NCBI GenBank assembly: GCA_947177395.1 | Contig: CAMWUI010000008.1 | Coordinates: 1 to 64,000, forward strand | DNA from: an uncultured Paraprevotella sp. | Lineage (GTDB): Bacteria > Bacteroidota > Bacteroidia > Bacteroidales > Bacteroidaceae | Direction: 5' to 3' | DNA: 64,000 nt | Shown here: positions 44,398 to 53,153 of the stretch, piece after piece | Layout of the letters: every line of letters begins with the position of its first letter | Position numbering within the stretch: the stretch's first letter is position 1 | Notes under the pieces: model-generated | Database searches by the model: none | Told to the model about the DNA's origin: nothing | Seen by the model: the letters and a program-made list of their open reading frames with translations, nothing else | Program-made: the position numbers and the translations under genes

Positions 44398-46416
44398 TTA
44401 ATCTGTCGTATAGTCATAGTCGTCCGGCAGGACAATCCAAGAACGGCATCCCAAGCCGTTTTCTCCGTTCCTGTTTTCTATGCCAAATGATATATGTCTG
44501 CGGTTTTTCTCGTTGAGCATCTGTATCGTCTGCTTTATGATACGCATCCCGTTGTGCGGAATCGCCCTTCCGTCCGTCAGTCCGTGCCCGTTGTCAGTCA
44601 CCTCCACCAGAGTCGCCCCCTCATTACGCGACACCTTGATGCATAGTTCGCGTGCGATTCCGTCTTCCGGTCTTATGGTGCGCAATCCATGCTTGATGGC
44701 ATTCTCTACGAAAATTTGTATGGTCATGGACGGTAGCTGTACCTTGGAAATGTCAACATCCGGGGCTATGAGTTTCGTGTATTTGAAATCGTCGCCTATC
44801 TGTTGTTGCTCGATGCGGACATAATAGTCGATGAAGCTCAGCTCCTTTTCAAGTGTTGTCTGCAGGATGTCGGCCTGTTCTATACCCATGCGTAGCAATT
44901 GTGTGAGTGAATTCAGGTCCGATGGTGTGCCCTTCAGGCGTGCAAGCATCTCGTGGTTCAGTGCGTTGAAAATGAAATGCGGGGTTATACGGTTGCGCGT
45001 GTTTATCATGCGCAGGCTGACAATCTGTTGCCTCATTGTAAGGCTTTTGAGCCGCTGGCGCCGTTGACGTATTTTCATAAAACAAAGAATCAGGGCGATA
45101 GCCAGGATGGCGGCTGCAAGCATGGAGGCGATCCAGCGGTTTGTCATGCGGTGGTGGTCAATCTGTTGTTGCTGCCTTGCGAGTTGTTTGTCGTGATTGT
45201 ACTGCATGAGCTGTGTGCTCATCTGCATGCGTATATGGTTGTTCTTTATAGAGTCTTCAAGGGCTTTCAGGATAGTTGCCGTATGAAAAGCCTTTTCCCA
45301 TTGTCTGTTTGCTCTGGCTGTGTTTTCAAGTGTCTTCAGTCGTATGAGTTTTTGTTCGGGGAGCATGCCTGCCGGTTCCTTGGCGGCTTCGGCCAGCCGG
45401 GCCGCACCTTTTGTGTCTCCGTTGAGCAGGGCGAGTTCCATGCGTTGCGTCTCAAGATAATACAGAGGAATATCAAATCCCACTTTGCGGAAAAAACGTT
45501 CTGCCTCATCAATCAGTTTGTTTGCTTTGTCTCCCATGCCGAGTTTTATGTGGATGTCGGCAAGGTTTGTACGGATGAATGCGATGTTCCATTCGGAACC
45601 GTTGTCTTTCTCGAGCATCGTTTCCGCGTTTTCAAAACATGTCTGCGCCTCTTTATACCGTCCTTGCAGATAGTAGTCGTTGCCGCGGTTGTTGTAATAG
45701 ATGAATTTATCATTCTGTGTCATGTAGGGCATGAGTTTCCGGGTACGTTCCCACCAGATTCCGCTTTCTTTGAAATCCCCCATTGCGGTGTACACAGCAC
45801 TGATTCCCATGTTGATGATAATATGTGTGTCGTTGCTGAGTCCGGCCGAATCCGCCATGCTCAGTGCCTGCATATAATTGTCGGCGCTGAGGTCGAACCG
45901 GCCGTTCTGGCGGTATATGTCGGCAATGTTTGTAAGAACCATTATGCGGTAGGGAGTATTGTTGGCCAGTCCGTTCATTCTTTCCAGCGCTTTCTTGTTA
46001 TAGTATATCGCCGAATCCGGTATGCCTGCCATTCTGGCGAAGAAGGCTCCCCGTCCTATGAGCCAGTCCACTTCGAGGCGGTGGCGTATGTAAGAATCGG
46101 ATGACGGAGAGTGTCGCAGATAATGGCCGGTGCGATTGTTTGTCATAAGAAACGAGTCGGCCTTCATTTCCTCGAAATAGCGTTTCGCGCGCATGCACAG
46201 CCACAGGTAATAGGTGTTGCTGTCGGTGGTCTCGTTCAATGCTTTGCTTATGATTTTTTCTGCCGCATCCATACGTCCCTGCCGCATGGAGTCTTGTACG
46301 TCTTGCAGTTCGTGTTCCATCAAAGCCTGTCTGTTTCTTCCATGTGGAGATTTACAGGAGGACACGAATAGTATTCCGGATAGAATGAAAAGTAGCAGTC
46401 CGGTTGGATGATTCAT
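44398..46416 (-). CDS. LytS-like sensor histidine kinase with TPR sensor domain
   Basis: The 672-residue protein begins with a signal-type segment and a lipobox-like SSC near residue 21. A TPR-rich periplasmic region (about 50-380) includes YYNNRGNDYYLQGRYKEAQ. A membrane helix follows (WIASMLAAAILAIALILCFM). The His_kinase domain has the phospho-acceptor His in RITPHFIFNALNHEM, and the HATPase_c domain has FVENAIKHGL and VTDNGHGL. The ATG at 46416 is preferred because the upstream start at 46443 lies in the promoter. The signal is unknown. Confidence 0.9.
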   Translation of the reverse strand: MNHPTGLLLFILSGILFVSSCKSPHGRNRQALMEHELQDVQDSMRQGRMDAAEKIISKALNETTDSNTYYLWLCMRAKRYFEEMKADSFLMTNNRTGHYLRHSPSSDSYIRHRLEVDWLIGRGAFFARMAGIPDSAIYYNKKALERMNGLANNTPYRIMVLTNIADIYRQNGRFDLSADNYMQALSMADSAGLSNDTHIIINMGISAVYTAMGDFKESGIWWERTRKLMPYMTQNDKFIYYNNRGNDYYLQGRYKEAQTCFENAETMLEKDNGSEWNIAFIRTNLADIHIKLGMGDKANKLIDEAERFFRKVGFDIPLYYLETQRMELALLNGDTKGAARLAEAAKEPAGMLPEQKLIRLKTLENTARANRQWEKAFHTATILKALEDSIKNNHIRMQMSTQLMQYNHDKQLARQQQQIDHHRMTNRWIASMLAAAILAIALILCFMKIRQRRQRLKSLTMRQQIVSLRMINTRNRITPHFIFNALNHEMLARLKGTPSDLNSLTQLLRMGIEQADILQTTLEKELSFIDYYVRIEQQQIGDDFKYTKLIAPDVDISKVQLPSMTIQIFVENAIKHGLRTIRPEDGIARELCIKVSRNEGATLVEVTDNGHGLTDGRAIPHNGMRIIKQTIQMLNEKNRRHISFGIENRNGENGLGCRSWIVLPDDYDYTTD

Positions 46417-46440
46417 AGATAGTTCGTTTGTCTTTTGATG

Positions 46441-46471
46441 CAAAAATACGTAAAAAATAATAATATATCAA
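46441..46471 (-). promoter_or_regulatory. sigma-ABfr promoter for the kinase-regulator operon
   Basis: On the minus strand TATTTTTG (46441-46448) and TTG (46469-46471) are exactly 20 bases apart, 25 bases upstream of the kinase ATG. Confidence 0.75.
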
Positions 46472-46594
46472 AGGGATGAGAATTCAAAACAGCCTGATGG
46501 TTAGTTGCGTTTGTTTTTTATCCCTTTTGCGTATGTATTTATACTTTTTGTTGTCGGATATTCCCTTTTATGGATATTCTCCTGTAAAAAGTGT

Positions 46595-46625
46595 TTGTCG
46601 TATTCTTTTATATGGCATACCTTTG
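46595..46625 (+). promoter_or_regulatory. orphan sigma-ABfr promoter
   Basis: TTG (46595-46597), 20 bases, then TACCTTTG (46618-46625) is a full consensus match on the plus strand. The next plus-strand gene is rlmN, 5.4 kb away, so this promoter points into non-coding DNA. Confidence 0.65.
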
Positions 46626-46631
46626 CAGTAG

Positions 46632-46860
46632 TTGGAAAGTTTAAAATGTGAGCCGTTGTTTTGCTTGTTTTACCTATTTGACCTGCGATGAAATTACAGT
46701 CTCTGATTGAGAGTTTCTAGAATGGATTTCCGGCCGGCCTGAATTCCCATACGTGGTCTTGGCTTGGTTTTCCAGAAGAGTTGCAGTATGACAAATCCTC
46801 TTCCCCCCGATAGCCGAGAATGAACGGTTGGATTTGTCTGTTGCAACTCTTTTTATTTGT
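46632..46860 (+). ncRNA. candidate small RNA
   Basis: The proposed transcript starts about seven bases after the orphan -7 element. It ends at a long hairpin: AAGAGTTGCA (46776-46785) plus GACAAATCC (46790-46798) pair with GGATTTGTC (46830-46838) plus TGCAACTCTT (46842-46851). TTTATTTGT follows, which works as a Rho-independent terminator. The about 229-base transcript contains no ORF longer than ten codons (ATG at 46688). The borders are inferred from the signals only. Confidence 0.5.
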
Positions 46861-46917
46861 AGAAAAATACCGGGGAAAATGGTCGGATGTGAATTCTATA
46901 AATTATAGTATAGCCAT

Positions 46918-46934
46918 CGTGCGCGTACGCGCGC
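46918..46934. other. alternating purine-pyrimidine tract
   Basis: CGTGCGCGTACGCGCGC is a 17-base strictly alternating sequence with a perfect 12-bp palindrome (46921-46932). Such tracts can adopt Z-DNA; a biological role here is speculative. The 46444-47067 intergenic stretch also holds the candidate sRNA and two terminators. Confidence 0.6.
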
Positions 46935-46956
46935 TACATATTATATATAGAAGTAA

Positions 46957-47011
46957 TGAAAAAATTATTGCCGCCTTTTCTCCTATGCATGTGCGGGAGA
47001 AGAGGCGGCAA
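46957..47011 (-). terminator. terminator of the sialidase gene
   Basis: TTGCCGCCTTTTCTCC (46968-46983) pairs with GGAGAAGAGGCGGCAA (46996-47011) with one mismatch. On the minus strand the stem is followed by TAATTTTTTC. It lies 57 bases past the sialidase stop. Confidence 0.8.
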
Positions 47012-47067
47012 GATGCCAGTTGGCAAAAATCGGCATTCAATTCGATTCTTGCATGAAAAACATTCTG

Positions 47068-50000
47068 TTATTTCACAACGATTTTTTGTCCGCCTATGAT
47101 GTAGATGCCTTTTTCTGTTATCCGGTTTATGCGGCGGCCGGAAAGATCATAAATGACCGGCGTCTTTTCTGACATGTTGTTTTGTACATCGTTGATTCCT
47201 ACACTGACGGAAGTCGGGACAATATACCATACGGAAGGGTCGCTGCCGGCCCAGGGGACAAGGCGTGTGTTGTCACCGGCCAGGTGGATGTACAAGTTGC
47301 CGCCCGTATGGTTCAGGTTGTTAAACTTGCTCAGCCCTTCGGTGGTACTTTCTATACGGAAGATTCCTGCATTTTCAGTCGTGCCGACGGGGGTGGACTG
47401 GGTTTCGTTTGCTCCGAGGCAACCGAAGTAAAGTCCGCTTGCCGGGTGATAGAGAAAATATTCGTCCTGATTTTCCGTAGCGACGAATGTGAAATGCTGG
47501 TTCTCCTCTTCCACGTTGGCTGTGTTCTCATTCGCTCCGACAAAATAACTTTTGTCTGCTTTGAGCGTCATCACGAAAGATGCGCTGGCTGTGGAACGTC
47601 CGTAGTTACGGAAGTAATATTTCTGTCCCGGAGTCACTTCCACGCGTTTGGCTGTGGCCATCGCGGTGTTGAATGCCTCGTAACTTTCGCGGCAGGGATT
47701 GTTTTCATAAGCCGATTGTGCGGACGAAATGACTTCTTTGGCTTCGTCCGTATACATGCCCACCATGGTGCCGAACTGGTTGTCCATATTTGCCACGTAG
47801 TCGACGATGGCTTCTTTCAGATAAGCCGCGCTGTCGGCCGGAGACATTGTTTCGTAGGTATAGGCTCCGTCTGTGATTTCCTCGATCGAATACTTTTTGT
47901 ATACCATATCGAAACCGCCGCCCCGGTTGTTCTCTTCATAAAAGAAGGCCACGTCGTTGTCCTTGTCGAGGGTCATTGTGGAATAGGCGGACGAAAGTGT
48001 CGTTACCTGCAGTTTGCCGTCCCAGTCTTTGGCCAGGCCGGACGCTGTGCGGAAGTCCTGAAGGCCGGCCAGTTCCTTGTAGTTGATACCAACGTGAGAA
48101 CGGTCGGACGGTCCGAACGGGACGGACTGGAGCAGAAGGAACATTTTTTTCTCGTCAGCAGAACGTTTGACGGGGATGCAGAGCGTTTCGCCGTTGCAGG
48201 CGTTCGATGAGGCTGTAATACCCTTGACACTGCTGTTGGACGTGGCCATCTGTCCCCATGCGCCTTCGCCGGTTTCGGCATTGGTGAAATGATAGATGTT
48301 GTAATACCGTCCGCCGCTGATGCGCGAGCTTACCAGTATGCTCCCGTCCGGAAGTTCTTCAGCTTTCGGTTCATCGCCTCCGCTCGGGATGGGGCAGTCG
48401 TCGGGAGTGCCCAGCAAAGTCCAGTTACCTCCGAAGTCGTCGGAATAAAACACATAGTTCGTGTTGATGTTGGTTCCGGTTTTTACAAGAGCAGCACAAT
48501 ACAGACGGTAGTAATCTCCGACTTTGACGGTCGTGCTCTGGCATATTTTGCCTGAACCGATGAAGAAACAGCGGATGTTGCCGTCGCTACGCTTGTCGAG
48601 CTGGCTGAACACCTGGTCTGCAATATCCGTGTAGTCGCTCCATGTCTGTCCGCCGTCCTCGGAATAGAAACGGGCCCATCCCTGATGATTCTCGTGTGTG
48701 CCGCTGGGGAAACTTACGTTACCGCAACAGCTTGTCACCAATACGCGGTTGCTTTCGCGGTCCGCTACGATACAGGGGTCTCCGAATGCAATGTTGCTGG
48801 AACCGCTGCCCTTGGCCGCAACAAGTGTTTTCACTTCTCCCCACTGGCCGGTTTCATGGCTTTTGATGCGGAAACGAAGGTCGAGCTTTCCGTTGGTCGC
48901 CATACCGATGTCCGCTTTTGAGTAGCGGTAGTCCGCTACGGCGATGAGGTCGCCGTTCTGTGCTTTGGCAATGGCGGGAATACGATAAGGGACACCCTGC
49001 GGGGAGGGATTCTCGAATACGACGAACCGCTCGTTGGCGAAATCCTCCGGATTCACCTTTTCCAGGTATACGTAGAAACCGGATGTTGTCACTGTGCCGT
49101 TGGTCGCTCCGGAAAGGACGAATGACGTTTTGGAGGCGGAAAGGTCTGATACGGTCACGTGTTCCGGAAAACCTATGCTGCCTTCTATCGCTTCGTCATT
49201 TTCGGGAGTGACGGTCATGAGGTCTGTAGGGCATGTAAAGTTGAATTCATAGCCGGTGATGATGTAACCTTCAGAGGCTTCCAGGTAATAAGTCGTGTTT
49301 GCGGTGCTCTGGGAAAGAGTCAGTTCATCGTCGCTGACTTGCACGCCGGCAACGCTTTCTTCTTCCGTATAGAGGATGACCCGCGGGTCGGTGCTGTCGG
49401 ACAGCCACATGCCGTTGTTTACCGTTCCGTTGGCCGGATCCACTTTGACGGTGGCCATTTTGCTCTTGATGGTGACCGTGAAGTCCGTAATGAGCGTGCC
49501 GCTGTTGGCGCCTGTCAGCGTCATGTTGACATTTTGGGTGTTCAAGTCATTATAGGTTACGGTCTGGGAGTCAGTGTTTGAGGATGTCGTTACGTTCTTG
49601 TTTTCAAAGGCCCATGTCTGTTGACTGGTGAGAGCCGTGAGTGTCATTGTGAACCCCGTGATGACATAATCCTCGTTGCATGACAATGTGTACGACGAAG
49701 ATTGGGCTGTACCGGAGCGGGCATCGATGTGGTTGCCGTTCCATTGCATGTTGTTGGCGCTGGCCGAGAACGTAAGCAGTCCGTCAGTCGACGTCCATGC
49801 GTTATTCCATCCGCTGCCGGTCGCACCGTTGCGGGTGAGCGTTCCGTTCTCCTTGTTTACAGGAATGTCGATGCTTTCCGTGGGGTAGATGACAGGGTCG
49901 TCAATATCAGCCTCGATGTCTGTCACGTCCACAATCCGGAACTGACATCCTGCGTCGCTCCTGTCTGTTCCGCTCTGGCCGGAGCTCCAGTTGTAGATGG

Positions 50001-51942
50001 CATCCTGTATGGTAGTCTGATTCAACTGGGTTGTACCGCTGTGGATTATGTAGAGTCCGCTGTTGTTGCAATAGCTGAATTCCCATCCTTGTGTCGGTTC
50101 CGTTTTCGAGGTGATGACCTGTGTGTTGTAGGCGGCCTCCGGCGATACATACGACAGGTCATTCACATTCTGGATATTCCATGAACCGTCCGGGCGGTGC
50201 AGGAATTTCCAGCGTGACGCATTCTTGTTGTTCAGGGATGTACCCGTAATACCTTTGCCTCTTCCGTTGGAAGTCATGTATTTGTTTCCGCGGTTCGGAG
50301 TATAGAGCATGAATTCGTGGTTTTCCCCGGCATTCCCGTTGGAGGGGAGAACCAGTGTCGTTTTGACGGTTGCGATGGCTTGTTCGATCTGGCTGCTGTA
50401 ATCGCCGTCGATGCCGGCATTGAAACTATCCAGTATTTCCTGGATGGTCTTGTTGAAGTTGTCCACAGCTTCCGGATCGTAGCATCCTAAAGAAGTTCCG
50501 GCCTCGAATGTGTAGCCGTAGGCTGCCGTGCGAATGTCGAAACGGCTGACGTTTCTCTGTGCTTCCTCTGTCGTGACGGCGGTATAGCTTGTCCGGAGCT
50601 TTTCGTTGATGGTCTTGGCTATTTCCTGTGCCACGCGTACATATCCCATGCCGGTAAGATAGACATTGCCGGTTGCCATGAAGCATGTTTCGTCGCGTGA
50701 AGTCGTATAGGTGGCGCCGTACGTGTCGATGATGTATATTTTGTTATCCTCGCTGGCCAGAGTTTTCAGGGACGTATTGAGGTCTATTATCTTTTGGCTG
50801 CGTGTGGCGTCGTTTGAGGGAAATGGCAGTACGGTCATTATAAAGATGGGCGTATCAGGGAGTTTGGTGCGGAGGCTGTTTACCGCAGTCTGGTAAGTGG
50901 AGAAAATGGCGGATGCTTCTGTTCCCGATGCTATGTCGCTTAGTCCGACGTACAGGCATACGGCACGCGGTGCTTCTTTGCTCACCCCTTTGCCGGTGTT
51001 GCCCGTGAGGATGGCATCGAATGTACCGGCTACGGCGGCTACGCCTACGCTGGGATAGCCCCAGCCGATGCCACGGTCCTTAAAATCGGGCGAGCCGAGC
51101 AGTTCGTGCCATTCGCCGTTGTGAATCATTTCGTCTCCGATGAGCAAAATGTCCGTTGCCTTTACGGGAGATGCTCCGAAGTAAGTGACGCGCATACCGT
51201 TGGACCCCGTCAGTCCGCCCCAGAGGTTATCTGCGCTGGTCGGATAGACACATTCTTCTCCGACATACTCTTTGATGGTCTCCATCCAGATACGGTAGCC
51301 TTTTTGTGTGAGGTGCAAGCCGTCCCAGCTGTAAGATGTGGTGCTGGCGGATGCCGTAGTATTGTCCAGCGCACCGTTGGCTGCCGCAAGACGGCTGTAC
51401 AGGTCGACGTATACAAGATGACTGTCGTTCTGACTGTCAATCCATTCCTTGACGAGGGAGTTTGTCGTTTCGGTTTTCTCTTTCGTGCGACTACCGTTCA
51501 GGGACGGCAGTATGCTCTCGTAATATGCGGTTGCTCCGGGAGCTTCCGTGCGAATGCGGGCAAGTATTTTCTGAATGCGTTGTGCTACGAGTTCCGGTGT
51601 GTAATTGTCTCCGGCTGTACCCAGGTCGTTTGTGCCGATCATGAGGAATATCTTGGAGGGGTTGCCCGCAATCATTGACTCCAGATTGTTCAGAATCTCC
51701 TGGGTGTAGCCTCCGGAGTTTCCTCGTCCGTGGATGTGCTGGCGGCTACCGAATGCCTCGTACCAGTTCATCATGTTGGTGATGGAATTGCCGATGAAGA
51801 CAATGTCACCTTCCTGACAGGCCGGCAGAGCCTTGAAACTGCTGTAACGGTGGTTGCGGAATGCCTCGTCTGCCTGGACGGTCCGGGCGGCGAATAGGGC
51901 AAGAGCCGCAATCAACAGGGAAGTAAAACTTCTGCTTTTCAT
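47068..51942 (-). CDS. giant secreted protein: two SGNH esterase domains plus GH33 sialidase
   Basis: The 1624-residue protein starts at 51942 with a signal peptide of about 24 residues. Residues 45-230 are an SGNH/GDSL hydrolase with GNSIT (51-55), GTND (103-106) and DGLHLT (207-212). Residues 262-450 are a second SGNH-like domain that lacks those residues. Residues 540-675 look like a beta-trefoil or lectin-like region, and 685-965 two beta-sandwich segments. The sialidase (about 975-1400) has YRIP (986-989) and Asp-boxes SEDGGQTW (1094-1101) and SDDFGGNW. The C-terminus ends in a YDLSGRRINR tail similar to Bacteroidetes sorting or surface tags. The likely role is de-O-acetylation and release of sialic acid from mucin glycans. 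Confidence 0.9.
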   Translation of the reverse strand: MKSRSFTSLLIAALALFAARTVQADEAFRNHRYSSFKALPACQEGDIVFIGNSITNMMNWYEAFGSRQHIHGRGNSGGYTQEILNNLESMIAGNPSKIFLMIGTNDLGTAGDNYTPELVAQRIQKILARIRTEAPGATAYYESILPSLNGSRTKEKTETTNSLVKEWIDSQNDSHLVYVDLYSRLAAANGALDNTTASASTTSYSWDGLHLTQKGYRIWMETIKEYVGEECVYPTSADNLWGGLTGSNGMRVTYFGASPVKATDILLIGDEMIHNGEWHELLGSPDFKDRGIGWGYPSVGVAAVAGTFDAILTGNTGKGVSKEAPRAVCLYVGLSDIASGTEASAIFSTYQTAVNSLRTKLPDTPIFIMTVLPFPSNDATRSQKIIDLNTSLKTLASEDNKIYIIDTYGATYTTSRDETCFMATGNVYLTGMGYVRVAQEIAKTINEKLRTSYTAVTTEEAQRNVSRFDIRTAAYGYTFEAGTSLGCYDPEAVDNFNKTIQEILDSFNAGIDGDYSSQIEQAIATVKTTLVLPSNGNAGENHEFMLYTPNRGNKYMTSNGRGKGITGTSLNNKNASRWKFLHRPDGSWNIQNVNDLSYVSPEAAYNTQVITSKTEPTQGWEFSYCNNSGLYIIHSGTTQLNQTTIQDAIYNWSSGQSGTDRSDAGCQFRIVDVTDIEADIDDPVIYPTESIDIPVNKENGTLTRNGATGSGWNNAWTSTDGLLTFSASANNMQWNGNHIDARSGTAQSSSYTLSCNEDYVITGFTMTLTALTSQQTWAFENKNVTTSSNTDSQTVTYNDLNTQNVNMTLTGANSGTLITDFTVTIKSKMATVKVDPANGTVNNGMWLSDSTDPRVILYTEEESVAGVQVSDDELTLSQSTANTTYYLEASEGYIITGYEFNFTCPTDLMTVTPENDEAIEGSIGFPEHVTVSDLSASKTSFVLSGATNGTVTTSGFYVYLEKVNPEDFANERFVVFENPSPQGVPYRIPAIAKAQNGDLIAVADYRYSKADIGMATNGKLDLRFRIKSHETGQWGEVKTLVAAKGSGSSNIAFGDPCIVADRESNRVLVTSCCGNVSFPSGTHENHQGWARFYSEDGGQTWSDYTDIADQVFSQLDKRSDGNIRCFFIGSGKICQSTTVKVGDYYRLYCAALVKTGTNINTNYVFYSDDFGGNWTLLGTPDDCPIPSGGDEPKAEELPDGSILVSSRISGGRYYNIYHFTNAETGEGAWGQMATSNSSVKGITASSNACNGETLCIPVKRSADEKKMFLLLQSVPFGPSDRSHVGINYKELAGLQDFRTASGLAKDWDGKLQVTTLSSAYSTMTLDKDNDVAFFYEENNRGGGFDMVYKKYSIEEITDGAYTYETMSPADSAAYLKEAIVDYVANMDNQFGTMVGMYTDEAKEVISSAQSAYENNPCRESYEAFNTAMATAKRVEVTPGQKYYFRNYGRSTASASFVMTLKADKSYFVGANENTANVEEENQHFTFVATENQDEYFLYHPASGLYFGCLGANETQSTPVGTTENAGIFRIESTTEGLSKFNNLNHTGGNLYIHLAGDNTRLVPWAGSDPSVWYIVPTSVSVGINDVQNNMSEKTPVIYDLSGRRINRITEKGIYIIGGQKIVVK

Positions 51943-51987
51943 AGATGATAATTTAAGTTTAAGTAAGCTAAATAATAAAATCACGGT

Positions 51988-52003
51988 AAATGTACGTACA
52001 TTT
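51988..52003. other. 16-bp perfect palindrome upstream of the sialidase gene
   Basis: AAATGTACGTACATTT is a perfect palindrome 46-61 bases upstream of the sialidase start, in the divergent region shared with rlmN. It could be an operator; no regulator can be named. Confidence 0.55.
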
Positions 52004-52074
52004 TTTATCTTATTCAAATTTTGTACAAAGGTTTTTAGTGTGATGGCTTTCTTCGTCGTCTCATTTTTTTGTAT

Positions 52075-52082
52075 TATCTTTG
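52075..52082 (+). promoter_or_regulatory. -7 element for rlmN
   Basis: TATCTTTG matches TAnnTTTG, 21 bases before the ATG at 52104. It overlaps the in-frame TTG at 52080, which argues against that earlier start. Confidence 0.5.
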
Positions 52083-52103
52083 TTTCCTGAATACAAACAG
52101 GAT

Positions 52104-53141
52104 ATGGACAAGTTGAAAAAGCCTCTTTTAGGAATGACACTGGCAGAGTTGCAGGCTGTGGCGGCAGAAATGAACATGCCGTCGTTTACGGCCGGGCAGA
52201 TGGCAGGATGGATCTATGCGAAAAAAGTCCGCCGGATAGAGGATATGACCAATCTTTCGCGGGCCCATCGTGAAAAACTGGCCGAAGAATACGAAATAGG
52301 TTGTTCGGATCCGGTGGAGTGTCAGCGTTCGGTGGACGGTACGGTGAAATATCTGTTCCGGACGAGGGAAGGCGGATTTGTTGAAACCGTATACATACCG
52401 GACAGGGAGCGGGCCACGGTATGTGTGTCCTCACAGGTGGGATGCAAGATGAACTGTCTTTTTTGTATGACAGGAAAACAAGGGTTTGCCGGCCATCTGT
52501 CGGCGACGGATATTCTGAACCAGTTCTATTCGCTTCCCGAACGGGATACACTGACGAATGCCGTTTTCATGGGGCAGGGAGAGCCGTTTGACAATCTGGA
52601 TAACGTGTTGAAAGCGACATCGCTTCTTACGGCTTCCTGGGGATATGCCTGGAGTCCGAAGCGTATAACCGTTTCCACAGTGGGACTGCGTAAAGGGCTG
52701 AAGCGTTTTCTGGATGAGAGCGAATGTCATCTGGCGGTCAGTCTGCACAACCCCGTACCCCGGGAGCGGGCATTGCTGATGCCGGCCGAGCGCAGTTTTT
52801 CCATTACCGAGGTCGTGGCTTTGCTTCGTACGTACGACTTCACTCATCAGCGCAGACTTTCGTTTGAGTATATCGTGTTCGCCGGACGGAATGACGACAT
52901 GGAACATGCCCGGGCGTTGCTGGATCTGTTGAAGGGACTGGAATGCCGGGTCAATCTGATTCGCTTTCATGATATTCCGGAAGTGGAGCTGAGAGGCGTG
53001 TCGGACGATGCGATGGTGAAATTCCGTGATTATCTGACCCGGCACGGGTTGTTTACGACGATCCGTGCTTCCCGCGGTCAGGATATATTTGCTGCCTGCG
53101 GCTTGCTGAGCACAGCCCGGCAACAAGAGTTGAAACAATAA
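52104..53141 (+). CDS. rlmN: 23S rRNA (adenine2503-C2)-methyltransferase RlmN
   Basis: The 345-residue radical SAM enzyme has the CxxxCxxC cluster motif in GCKMNCLFCMTG, MGQGEPFDNL, and a C-terminal Cys in FAACGLLST consistent with the methyl-accepting residue. The family also modifies some tRNAs. It is divergent from the sialidase gene and heads a group with DUF4837, pdxA and UPF0104 genes. Confidence 0.94.
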   Translation: MDKLKKPLLGMTLAELQAVAAEMNMPSFTAGQMAGWIYAKKVRRIEDMTNLSRAHREKLAEEYEIGCSDPVECQRSVDGTVKYLFRTREGGFVETVYIPDRERATVCVSSQVGCKMNCLFCMTGKQGFAGHLSATDILNQFYSLPERDTLTNAVFMGQGEPFDNLDNVLKATSLLTASWGYAWSPKRITVSTVGLRKGLKRFLDESECHLAVSLHNPVPRERALLMPAERSFSITEVVALLRTYDFTHQRRLSFEYIVFAGRNDDMEHARALLDLLKGLECRVNLIRFHDIPEVELRGVSDDAMVKFRDYLTRHGLFTTIRASRGQDIFAACGLLSTARQQELKQ

Positions 53142-53153
53142 AAATCATCAGTT

